A stretch of DNA of 64,000 nt. Origin: Shiella aurantiaca. Lineage in GTDB: Bacteria; Bacteroidota; Bacteroidia; Cytophagales; Cyclobacteriaceae. Below are positions 33,519-42,140 of the stretch, one piece after another. A program made the position numbers and the translations under genes. Location: positions 74,022 to 138,021 of the forward strand of contig JAUHJS010000002.1 of NCBI GenBank assembly GCA_030412945.1. Direction: 5' to 3'. How positions within the stretch are numbered: the stretch's first letter is position 1; the number at the start of each line of letters is the position of its first letter. The notes beneath the pieces were generated by a model, which was given only the letters and a program-made list of their open reading frames with translations, searched no databases and was not told the DNA's origin.

Positions 33519-36500
33519 ATGAAACACAGACTACGGATTTCCCTTCTTTGTATTTTTTGTTGCTTGGCTTTGGCCGCTAAGACCCAAGATTGGCGCGCTA
33601 CCTACCAACAAGCGCAGCAGCTGTACGCGCAAGAGTACTATGCGCAAGCATTAGTGCTGGGTGAACAATGCTTAAATGAATATTTGGGCCAAGATGGTCA
33701 AGTGTCGGAAAACTACGCCAGCATATTGCGCCTTTTATCCACCACCTGTTTCAATGGAAGTGTTTATGAAAAAGGGCTTACGTTTGCCCAAAAGGAAGTT
33801 GAAATCCGCCAGCAACTAGGCAATGAAGATGTAAATGCCGCCTTGGCACACTATAACTTGGGAAGCTTTCAGCAGATATTAGAAGATTGGCCTGCTGCGG
33901 AAGCCTCTTTTGCGGAGTCGCTTACTATTTTTGAAAAATACCTCTCTCCTCAAGATCCTGATCTTATCAATACCCAGTGGAAACTGGCCTCCGTAAAGTA
34001 CAAGCGCAATAAACGCAATGAAAGTTTAGCTTTGTTTGAAAAAGCCTTTGCGGGTTTTGGAAATAGCGAAGACATCACCCTCGATTACCTGGCCGCCTGC
34101 TACGATTTTGGCATGCTATGGGTAGATTTAGGACAATACGCCAAAGCCATTCCCTTCTTTACCAACGCCAACGCCATTTATCAGGCCAGTGAGCTTACCG
34201 AAACCCTCGATAATGCCTATGTGGTAGAGCAATTGGCTTTTTGCTTGCAGCAGCAAACGGAGTACAGTTCCGCCTTGGCGCGCTATGAAGAAGCGCTATC
34301 TATTTATGCAACCTTAGAAGGTAAAGAATCCGCGGCTTATCAACAGCTCATCAATAAAAAAGCCGTGCTGCTCCAGTTAATGGGCAGAGGGGAGGAGGCC
34401 GAAACTTTGCTGGGTCAGGGAGTAGCCACCGTGGCTTCGCTCAATAATTTGGGCGCTATCAATCAAAGGAATCAGAATTATGCCAAAGCGGAAGAGTATT
34501 TTAAAAAGGTCGTAGCGCTTGGCGAATCCGACAGCCTAAGCAGTCGCAGCGACTGGGCTGAGGCACAAGAAAACTTGGGCATGCTGTACCTTTCGCAAGG
34601 AAAAATAGCCGAAGCAGCTCCACTTCTTGAAAGCTCAGAAAGTGTTTTCAAATCCTTATTGGGAGAAGAGCATCCGCGTTATGCCAGCAGTGTGCTGAAA
34701 TTGGCCGGACTGCGCAAAGCCCAAAACCAATTGGAGGAAGCAGGAGAGCTTTATGATAAGGCCCTTGTAGGTTTGGAGGCCAGCCTTGGCATTAATACCC
34801 TGGCCTATGCGAACGCCCTTAATTACAAGGCTACGTGGTATCAGGCCATGGGTCAGTACGAAGAGGCTTCGCTTACCTTTGAAGAAAGCAAGCGCATTGC
34901 GGAGGAAGTAGCAGGTGCATCCTCTACCGATTTGGCCAGTATCTTGAATAATTACGCCATTGTAAAAGATGCGCAAGGAGATTTCAGAGCGGCAAAGGCA
35001 CTTTTCTCTCAGGCGCAGCAAATTATTGCGGCCACTGCAGGTACACAATCAAGTGAATATGCCCAAGCTACCGAAAACCTAGCCTTGATGGAATTGGCAC
35101 TGGGCAATTATGATCAGGCGGTGGCGTATCAAAATACCGTTCTGGCTCTGCAAGAAAACCTATACGGAAAGCAAAGCTATTTGTATGCCCGCAGCCTGCT
35201 GAGCTTGAGCCGGATATTTCAGGCCAAAGGCGATTACATAAGAGCCGAGCCAATTATCCGCGAGGCTCAGCAACTGGTAAGCGCCAGCAAAGGAGAGCAG
35301 TCGGTAGCCTATGCGGAGGTAATCAATGCCTTGGCACTTTTGTACCAAACCATGGGGAATTTTGCAGAAGCACAACCTTTGTTTCAGCAGGCGGCTACTT
35401 TATATGCCGACATACTAGGAAAGAATAATGCGCAATATGCCACTGCTTTGGAGAATATGGCTACTCTTTATCAATTGCAAGGTGAGTCAGAAAAGGCAGA
35501 GCCTTTATTGAAAGAAGCCCTGGCTATTGATGCGGTGATTTATGGAAAACAGCATCCCACCTATGCGCTAACCCTGAGCAATTTGGCTACTTTGTATCAG
35601 TCCATAGATGCTTTTGAAAAGGCTAAACCTTTGTTTGAAGAGGCTTTGGGTATTTATGAAACCACGTATGGACTCGATCATCCGAGCTATGCCAGTACCT
35701 TGTACAATTTGGCCGTGCTTAATCAGGATATGGAGCTTTATCCCGAAGCCGAAAAGCAATTTGTGGAGGCACTGAAAATCCGGGAAGAAAAACTAGGCAA
35801 GCAGCATCCCGATTATGCCTATGGAGTGTACGGATTGGCGGTTTTGTACCATCGTATGGACAAAGCCGAGGAGGCCAAGGTACGTTATCTGGAAGTTATT
35901 GATCTGTATCTGCACCAAATCGACACCTATTTTCCTGCGCTCAGCGAAAAGGAAAAAGGCGCTTTTTATGCCAAGATTAAGCCTGTTTTTGAAGCTTTTC
36001 AAGATTTTAGTGTAGAGCAAAGCCTGAAAGGCGACACGTCTCGACTGATTGCTAAACTCTACGATGTGCAGTTGGCCACCAAAGCGCTATTGCTCAATGC
36101 CAGCAATAAAGTGCGGGCACGGATTTTGGCTAGTCAGGATGAAGGCCTAATCACTACTTTCAATGAGTGGAATACTTTGAAAGAAGACTTGGTACGCTAT
36201 TATAATTACGGAAAAGAAGATTTGGAGCGCGAAAATGTAAACCTCCATGCCTTGGAGCAAAAGGCCAATGACCTTGAAAAACAACTTTCGCTACAATCGC
36301 AAGCCTTTGCTTCGGAGTTTGAAAAGCAATCTGTTACCTGGCAGCAGGTGCAGGCAGCCTTGAGTGCTGAGGAGGCAGCCGTAGAAATCATCCGTATCAA
36401 AAAGAAATTTATTCTTGACTCAGTAATGTATGTAAGCCTCGTGCTTACTTCGGCCAATGAGCGCGAACCAAGTCTGGTGGTGATGCCATTAGGCAATCAG

Positions 36501-37517
36501 GCCGAAGGAAAATACTATAAATATTACCGCAATACCATTCGCTACCAGCATCCCGACCCGCACAGTTATGACTATTATTTTGCGCCTATTGCCTCAGCTT
36601 TGCAGGGCCAAAAGCGTTTGTATGTTTCGGCTGATGCGATTTTCAACAAAATTAACCTCAATACCCTTCCCAATGGAGCTACGCAACGCTTTGTCTTAGA
36701 TGATTTTGACATTCGCCTGCTGAGTAATACGCGGGAATTGGTAGAGAAAAAGCCTGCTATTGATCTCAGCGCTTCCCCGCAAGCGCACGTGTTGGGTTTC
36801 CCGGATTTTAATCAGGATTTGAAGGCTGAATTGGCTAGTAATCATTCGCGTGAGCGACTCACCCGAAATTCGGCTTTTACCGAGTTCAAGGGAGGAATCA
36901 GCGATTTGCCGGGTACCAAAACGGAAGTGCATATGATTGACAGCCTGCTTACCAAAGGCGGTTGGCAAGCCCAACTCATGACGCTGAGCCAAGCGAGTGA
37001 GGAGAATATTAAGCGTTTGGAACATCCTACTTTGCTGCATATTGCCACACACGGTTTTTTCTTGAGCGATGTGGAAAACAGAGAAGAAAATGCAGCGGTA
37101 GAGAATCCATTGCTTCGCTCAGGCTTGCTATTGGCGGGCTCAGGTAAAAGCATTGCCTTAGGAGTGGATAAAGAAACCGAGGACGGTATTCTTACTGCCT
37201 ATGAAGCTATGAACCTCAACTTGGAAGGTACGGAGCTGATTGTACTTTCTGCATGCGAAACCGGTCTAGGTGAAGTCAGAAACGGTGAAGGAGTTTATGG
37301 TTTGCAGCGCTCGTTCATTGTGGCCGGAGCCCGGAGCATTATTATGAGTTTGTGGAAGGTAGATGATCAAACCACCCAAATGCTCATGACCAGTTTTTAT
37401 AAAAAATGGCTAGGCGGACAAGATAAGTTTGAAGCGTTTAGCCAAGCGCAGTTAGAATTGAAAAGCCAGTACCCCGACCCTTATTATTGGGGCGCATTTG
37501 TACTGCTCGGACAATAG
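33519..37517 (+). CDS. Exported TPR-CHAT (caspase-like) protein
   Basis: This 1332-residue protein has a Sec signal (LRISLLCIFCCLALAAKTQ). Residues 30-770 are tetratricopeptide repeats of the 42-residue kinesin-light-chain kind, for example YATALENMATLYQLQGESEK. A coiled-coil linker lies around 880-950. The C-terminal 250 residues form a CHAT domain: the LHIATHGFF segment carries H1178 and the LIVLSACETGLGE segment C1246, the His-Cys dyad of caspase-like proteases. GEGVYGLQRSFIVAGARSII and WKVDDQTT are typical. Both catalytic residues are intact, so protease activity is plausible. The signal peptide places it in the periplasm or outside. PD40/OmpA and helical/propeller genes follow in the same operon. 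Confidence 0.9.
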   Translation: MKHRLRISLLCIFCCLALAAKTQDWRATYQQAQQLYAQEYYAQALVLGEQCLNEYLGQDGQVSENYASILRLLSTTCFNGSVYEKGLTFAQKEVEIRQQLGNEDVNAALAHYNLGSFQQILEDWPAAEASFAESLTIFEKYLSPQDPDLINTQWKLASVKYKRNKRNESLALFEKAFAGFGNSEDITLDYLAACYDFGMLWVDLGQYAKAIPFFTNANAIYQASELTETLDNAYVVEQLAFCLQQQTEYSSALARYEEALSIYATLEGKESAAYQQLINKKAVLLQLMGRGEEAETLLGQGVATVASLNNLGAINQRNQNYAKAEEYFKKVVALGESDSLSSRSDWAEAQENLGMLYLSQGKIAEAAPLLESSESVFKSLLGEEHPRYASSVLKLAGLRKAQNQLEEAGELYDKALVGLEASLGINTLAYANALNYKATWYQAMGQYEEASLTFEESKRIAEEVAGASSTDLASILNNYAIVKDAQGDFRAAKALFSQAQQIIAATAGTQSSEYAQATENLALMELALGNYDQAVAYQNTVLALQENLYGKQSYLYARSLLSLSRIFQAKGDYIRAEPIIREAQQLVSASKGEQSVAYAEVINALALLYQTMGNFAEAQPLFQQAATLYADILGKNNAQYATALENMATLYQLQGESEKAEPLLKEALAIDAVIYGKQHPTYALTLSNLATLYQSIDAFEKAKPLFEEALGIYETTYGLDHPSYASTLYNLAVLNQDMELYPEAEKQFVEALKIREEKLGKQHPDYAYGVYGLAVLYHRMDKAEEAKVRYLEVIDLYLHQIDTYFPALSEKEKGAFYAKIKPVFEAFQDFSVEQSLKGDTSRLIAKLYDVQLATKALLLNASNKVRARILASQDEGLITTFNEWNTLKEDLVRYYNYGKEDLERENVNLHALEQKANDLEKQLSLQSQAFASEFEKQSVTWQQVQAALSAEEAAVEIIRIKKKFILDSVMYVSLVLTSANEREPSLVVMPLGNQAEGKYYKYYRNTIRYQHPDPHSYDYYFAPIASALQGQKRLYVSADAIFNKINLNTLPNGATQRFVLDDFDIRLLSNTRELVEKKPAIDLSASPQAHVLGFPDFNQDLKAELASNHSRERLTRNSAFTEFKGGISDLPGTKTEVHMIDSLLTKGGWQAQLMTLSQASEENIKRLEHPTLLHIATHGFFLSDVENREENAAVENPLLRSGLLLAGSGKSIALGVDKETEDGILTAYEAMNLNLEGTELIVLSACETGLGEVRNGEGVYGLQRSFIVAGARSIIMSLWKVDDQTTQMLMTSFYKKWLGGQDKFEAFSQAQLELKSQYPDPYYWGAFVLLGQ

Positions 37518-37529
37518 ATATATCCCTTT

Positions 37530-39587
37530 ATGCACGTGAAACGTATTGTTTTATCCTTATTTGCCTTGGTTTCGGTGTGGAGTGCCCAAGCACAAGATGC
37601 AGCTCCGGCTCCCTTCGATACCATAGCCTATTATAGCGCCACCAAGAAAAAGGTAGATGGCGGCCTCAATGGTAGCTACACCACTTTTGCACCGTCTATC
37701 AGTGCCGATGGGAGAACCATCATCTTTGAGGCCAATCAGGGTGGAAGCTACAAGTTGTTTGAATCGCGACTGAATGAACAAGGCAAGTGGTCGGAACCGG
37801 TAGCGCTTACCAATATCAATTCCTTTGGTGATTCCACCGACCTGATAGGTGGGCCTTCTATCAGTTTTGATGGGAATACTCTTTTCTTTTTTGCGGCCAT
37901 TGGGCAAGGAGGGTCTGAGGACATTTATGTTTCTACTCGTGAGAAAGACGGTTGGAGTAAGCCTACTAGCTTGGGCGCTCCCATCAATACCACTGGATAC
38001 GAGGCTTTCCCCTCCATCTCAGCCGATGGTAAAACCTTGTATTTTGTTCGACAGAATATTGCAGGGCCGCAAGATAAAGATTTGCGTAAGCTCAACCAGT
38101 TTTGTACCTCCATCTACCAATCCAAAAAGAAAGAAGATGGCACTTGGGACACGCCCAAGCGATTGCCCGCGCCCATTAATCAAGAGTGTGAGAAAGCACC
38201 TAAAATCATGGCTGATGGCAAAACACTCATCTTTTCTTCTAATCGACCGGGAGGAAAAGGAGACTATGATATGTACCAGTCGAAGTTGAACGTACTGGGC
38301 GAATGGTCCATACCAGTGCCTTTGGACTACGTAAATACGGCCTCAAGCGATCAGCTGCCCTGCATTTCGGCCCAAGGGGATTTAATGTATTATACTTACA
38401 ACAATGAGAGTATCTTTTCGGTAGAAATCCCACCCAGCTTGCGTCAGTTTATGAACAATGTGGTGCAAGGCTATATTACTGATGAAGATACCCGCCAAGG
38501 GATTGCTGCTGAAATTATTATTACGGATGCTTTCACCTCTGAGGAGGTAATGCGCTTGACTAACAACCCCAGCGATGGTCGCTATACGGTGGTATTGCCC
38601 GTAGGTAGGAGTTTTAATATGGAAGTGAGGAAGGAGGGTTATTCTAGTTATGCCGCTTCGTTTGACCTCACCCAGGTAAAAAAATACCAAGAGCAGGAAA
38701 AGAACATTGCGCTCTTTAAAACGGTGAAACTCACTGTAAGCGTGAACGATATCGAGATTTTTGAGGCCATTCCGGCAGATATTAAAGTGAAGAATCCGGG
38801 AGCCTCGGGCTTTTTCAAAGAAGTGAAGAATGATGTACAAGATGGCCGTGTGCTTTTGGAATTGCCCATTGGCAAGCAATATGAAATCATTGTGAGCTCG
38901 CCCAATTTCAAAGGGGAGTTCTTTACTTTCGATGCTTCGGGCCTAGTGCTCTACCGCAATTTTGAGAAAGAAGTGGAACTAGTACCTGAAAAGGTGGGCG
39001 TGATGATTAATGTGGCCGATTTGGTGAATAATTCTAAGGTGAAGTCTAAAATTTTGCTTCGCAACAAAGACCGCGATGAGGTGATAGAAGTAAGTGGAAA
39101 CGAAATGGTTCAGTTGCGTAGTGGTGACCGCTACGAGCTGGAAGCTACTTCTGACCAAGGCTACGCCTTTAATTCTACCACCATTGATGTAGCCAAAGGA
39201 GGAGAAACCCAAGTGGAGGTGAAATTGCAAAAGCTAGAGAAAGACACCAAACTCACGCTTCGCGATATCAATTTTGAATCGAACTCGGCCCAGCTTTCCG
39301 ATGTATCCTTTACCGAACTCCAAAGGGTAATCAAGCTGATGACGGAAAACCCTGACCTGAAAGTGGAGATTGCCGCCCATACCGATGATATCGGCTCCGA
39401 TGCATACAATTTGATGTTATCAAACAATAGGGCCCAATCTGTGCTGAATTACCTGAGCGATTATAAGATTGACCCAAGCCGCTTAGTAGCCAAAGGCTAT
39501 GGCGAATCGCAGCCTAAAGTGCCTAATTCTGATGAAGAACAACGGGCTATTAACCGAAGAGTAGAACTTAAAATCCTTGGCATATAA
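37530..39587 (+). CDS. PD40 propeller - carboxypeptidase-regulatory-like - OmpA protein
   Basis: The 685-residue exported protein (signal VLSLFALVSVWSAQAQ) begins with PD40 beta-propeller blades (PSISADGRTIIFEAN, PSISFDGNTLFFFA, PSISADGKTLYFVR, PKIMADGKTLIFSSN). Two or three beta-sandwich domains of the carboxypeptidase-regulatory or Cna-B kind follow (VQGYITDEDTRQGIAAEI). The OmpA C-terminal peptidoglycan-binding domain ends it: LRDINFESNSAQL, VEIAAHTDDIGSDAYNLMLS and NRRVELKI. The layout resembles PorE of the type IX secretion system without its TPR part. It starts 12 bases after the CHAT gene and probably ties that system to the cell wall. Confidence 0.9.
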   Translation: MHVKRIVLSLFALVSVWSAQAQDAAPAPFDTIAYYSATKKKVDGGLNGSYTTFAPSISADGRTIIFEANQGGSYKLFESRLNEQGKWSEPVALTNINSFGDSTDLIGGPSISFDGNTLFFFAAIGQGGSEDIYVSTREKDGWSKPTSLGAPINTTGYEAFPSISADGKTLYFVRQNIAGPQDKDLRKLNQFCTSIYQSKKKEDGTWDTPKRLPAPINQECEKAPKIMADGKTLIFSSNRPGGKGDYDMYQSKLNVLGEWSIPVPLDYVNTASSDQLPCISAQGDLMYYTYNNESIFSVEIPPSLRQFMNNVVQGYITDEDTRQGIAAEIIITDAFTSEEVMRLTNNPSDGRYTVVLPVGRSFNMEVRKEGYSSYAASFDLTQVKKYQEQEKNIALFKTVKLTVSVNDIEIFEAIPADIKVKNPGASGFFKEVKNDVQDGRVLLELPIGKQYEIIVSSPNFKGEFFTFDASGLVLYRNFEKEVELVPEKVGVMINVADLVNNSKVKSKILLRNKDRDEVIEVSGNEMVQLRSGDRYELEATSDQGYAFNSTTIDVAKGGETQVEVKLQKLEKDTKLTLRDINFESNSAQLSDVSFTELQRVIKLMTENPDLKVEIAAHTDDIGSDAYNLMLSNNRAQSVLNYLSDYKIDPSRLVAKGYGESQPKVPNSDEEQRAINRRVELKILGI

Positions 39588-41839
39588 TGAAAACAACCAG
39601 AAAAATTTTAGTAGGCCTTTGCCTCCTTCTGCTGTGCGTGCATGGGGTTTTTGGACAGAAAGTGCGCTATAAAGACCTTGTGCCTACCCTAGAAGTAAGC
39701 GACCAAGCCGATGGCTTTGAGATGCTCAAAGCGTACATAATCAATGATTTGGATAATCCTAATGCCAATCTTCGCCTTGCCTTAATTTATCAAGACAGAT
39801 ACCGATCAGCCGATCCACTTACTGAGTATGATAAAGTAATGGCCAATGCCGAACAGGCCAAAAACCGTTTTTTAAAGGCCAAACTTTTGATTGATGAGCG
39901 TGAAATTCGCAAAAATGAAGAGTATTACCTGTCCATCGCCTCTACCGTAGATGCCAAAGGTAAAACTGCGGTGAATGCCCCTCAGATTTTGAGTGATATT
40001 AGCCAAGGTTATGAGCAAGCCGACCAGCTTTTACTCAAACTTCCCGAAATCTATCAAGCCTTCACCGCCAGTGTGGCTGCCTATGATAAGGCCATTAAGC
40101 TTTTTGCCGAAATCAATGGACAATATGCCAGCTTAGATGAACTCTATTTGCTTTATGATGCCAATTTAGAGCAAAAGCTATTGGCATTGAAAGAGCATTT
40201 TCAAACTGCGGTTCAGCATTTTGATCAGTATCGTAGCCTCTTAACGGCCTATCCTTTAGAAAATCATAATCAAGTCTACGAGATCAAGCCCATTCTTACC
40301 TATCGCTTGGAAGGCCTTATTACTCAGATGAATTTCTTGGAAGACCGCCTGATTTTCTGGGATTATGCCCGCTGGGTAGACCAAATTATGGCCAATGAGA
40401 GTGCAGAAATCAAAAAGCTTCGTGCCGATATTCAGCGCAATGAAGAGGCTATGAACGAAGCACTCAAACGGGCGCCCGGGATCCCAAGTACCGAATTTAA
40501 GGCGGTTCCTTTAGAAAAAGCCACAGTTTTCAACCTGAAAAAATACGATTATCAATCGCTGGTAGTGGCTTTGCTGGAATACAAGCAGTTTAAACAAGAG
40601 CTAGTCAACCGCCTGCAAAACAAGGGCTATTTCGATTCGGCTCAGACGCTGGAAGCAGCTCGAAAATATGCTTTTTACAGTGATATCATCTCCCATGCGC
40701 GCATAGCGGATAGCTTGTTGATTAAAATCCGTCAGCGCAATACGGAGGAGAAAATAGCCAAACATCCCGACTACTTTGCCAAAAACTATGGAGGAAGCCA
40801 AGGCTTGACCCAGTTTGCCCAAACCGAGCGCAATGAGAACAATCGCCTGTTTGCCGAAACGGTGGGTCAATTGCGCACCTCTATTTTACAGGAACTAGGC
40901 GCGCAACAAAGTGCTGAGACCAAAGCAATTAAGTATAAAGCGTTTCAAATGCCTTTGCAGCTAAGCGAGCAGGCGGTGGATTCTCTTCAAGCCGGACAAA
41001 TGCTGACGACCCAAGTGAAGAAAAGTCCCGATGGAAGCACCTATGTAGCGGGCGTGTTTATGCCCGATAAGAAAACCAATTTGCGCACAACGTATTTGGC
41101 ACGCGTAGGGGCTGATGGTAAGTTACTGTGGCTTAAAGAGTTTAATCCGGCTATCGATAGCTTGGGTAATCAAGGAAATACCCAGCCGGGTGGCATTGAA
41201 CTGACCAAAGAAGGTTGCCTGGTGCTATTATTTTCTGAATCAATCGATCGATCAAGCAAGAAGAATACGCTGTTGTATCTTTCTGATAAAGCCGAAGAGA
41301 AGTTTGTAAAAACCCTTGATACGAAAGCCTATCCGCGTCAGGTGTCTTTCAAAGAAAGCAATGCCTCTTTTATTTTGACTTTCAAAGGGGAAACGGAAAA
41401 GCAAGATCCCTTCATTCGTGAGAACCTGTTTTTTATGAATATCAATGCCATAGGTGATATTTTATGGACGCGCGAGATGGAATACGCAGGCACCTTTGAA
41501 TCGGTCATCAATTTGCAAGATGGCTATTTGTTCGTGGGGAATTACTCTCAAATGAATGACCTTAGTGGGCGCTTGCAGCGTACCAAGGCTAATGAAGGGC
41601 AAACCAATGCCTGGCTCATGCGCATTGATAACAAAGGTGACAGAAAGGGCCTGCTTTTAATTGCCAATCCAGTAGCCTACGCCATTACCGAAGTGGTGAA
41701 GGTGAACGATGCCAATATCAACCTCTTAGGCTACCAAGGCCCTTGGGAGCAGGTGCAGGGGCGAAAAATTGAAGAATCAGACGAACTGGTACACATGATT
41801 TTTGACGCCAACCTACGTGAGGTGAGCAGTAGTTTGTAA
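39587..41839 (+). CDS. Exported helical-repeat/propeller protein, third gene of the CHAT operon
   Basis: I do not recognise a named family. The 750-residue protein has a signal peptide (ILVGLCLLLLCVHGVFGQ). Residues 35-330 are TPR-like helical repeats (PNANLRLALIYQDRYRSAD). A linker follows, and residues 470-740 are beta-rich segments that look like propeller blades (YLARVGADGKLLWLKEF, MNINAIGDILWTREM, LMRIDNKGDRKGLLLI). Its ATG shares one base with the stop of the OmpA gene (TAATG), so the two are translated in step. Function is unknown beyond the shared operon. Confidence 0.8.
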   Translation: MKTTRKILVGLCLLLLCVHGVFGQKVRYKDLVPTLEVSDQADGFEMLKAYIINDLDNPNANLRLALIYQDRYRSADPLTEYDKVMANAEQAKNRFLKAKLLIDEREIRKNEEYYLSIASTVDAKGKTAVNAPQILSDISQGYEQADQLLLKLPEIYQAFTASVAAYDKAIKLFAEINGQYASLDELYLLYDANLEQKLLALKEHFQTAVQHFDQYRSLLTAYPLENHNQVYEIKPILTYRLEGLITQMNFLEDRLIFWDYARWVDQIMANESAEIKKLRADIQRNEEAMNEALKRAPGIPSTEFKAVPLEKATVFNLKKYDYQSLVVALLEYKQFKQELVNRLQNKGYFDSAQTLEAARKYAFYSDIISHARIADSLLIKIRQRNTEEKIAKHPDYFAKNYGGSQGLTQFAQTERNENNRLFAETVGQLRTSILQELGAQQSAETKAIKYKAFQMPLQLSEQAVDSLQAGQMLTTQVKKSPDGSTYVAGVFMPDKKTNLRTTYLARVGADGKLLWLKEFNPAIDSLGNQGNTQPGGIELTKEGCLVLLFSESIDRSSKKNTLLYLSDKAEEKFVKTLDTKAYPRQVSFKESNASFILTFKGETEKQDPFIRENLFFMNINAIGDILWTREMEYAGTFESVINLQDGYLFVGNYSQMNDLSGRLQRTKANEGQTNAWLMRIDNKGDRKGLLLIANPVAYAITEVVKVNDANINLLGYQGPWEQVQGRKIEESDELVHMIFDANLREVSSSL

Positions 41840-41861
41840 TAAGAATACTTGATTTTTGGAG

Positions 41862-41891
41862 TAGGCTCATTCTTGAAAAAGGGTGAGCCTA
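41862..41891 (+). terminator. Terminator of the TPR-CHAT operon
   Basis: The 8-bp stem TAGGCTCA / TGAGCCTA is followed by TTTTTTG, 22 bases after the last stop. Confidence 0.8.
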
Positions 41892-41937
41892 TTTTTTGTT
41901 TGTCTTGTCAAATCACGGAAATTCAACAATCGAAACC

Positions 41938-41949
41938 GCAATCGTTTGC
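41938..41949. promoter_or_regulatory. LacI-family-like operator upstream of the amylase
   Basis: GCAATCGTTTGC is a near-palindrome centred on CG, the shape of LacI/GalR-family operators (GCAAACGTTTGC type), with one mismatched pair. It lies about 200 bases upstream of the alpha-amylase ATG in a 249-base region without genes. No LacI gene is in the window. Confidence 0.35.
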
Positions 41950-42015
41950 ATATGGGTGCAAGTGCAATTACTTGTAAAAGTACTTGTTTTTTTGTTTTTG
42001 GTATTCATAAATTGG

Positions 42016-42052
42016 AATATTCTTTCATCAAAATGGCTTATGAAAGAATATT
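42016..42052. promoter_or_regulatory. 13-bp perfect inverted repeat upstream of the amylase
   Basis: AATATTCTTTCAT (42016-42028) and its exact complement (42040-42052) flank an 11-base spacer, ending 88 bases before the amylase ATG. It has no T run, so it is more likely an operator or a leader hairpin than a terminator. The rest of 41892-42140 is A+T-rich with no other recognisable feature. Confidence 0.6.
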
Positions 42053-42140
42053 ATAATGCAATAGTTTGAAATGAGGAAATTCTATGCAATAAAGCCGCTT
42101 CTTTGAAAAATACTATCCGAAATTTAAACCTAACCCACAT

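Noticed and set aside
33519-37517. TPR-CHAT protein as a Craspase (type III-E CRISPR) protease
   Set aside because: No Cas gene or CRISPR array is in the window and the protein has a Sec signal, so it cannot be a cytoplasmic CRISPR partner.
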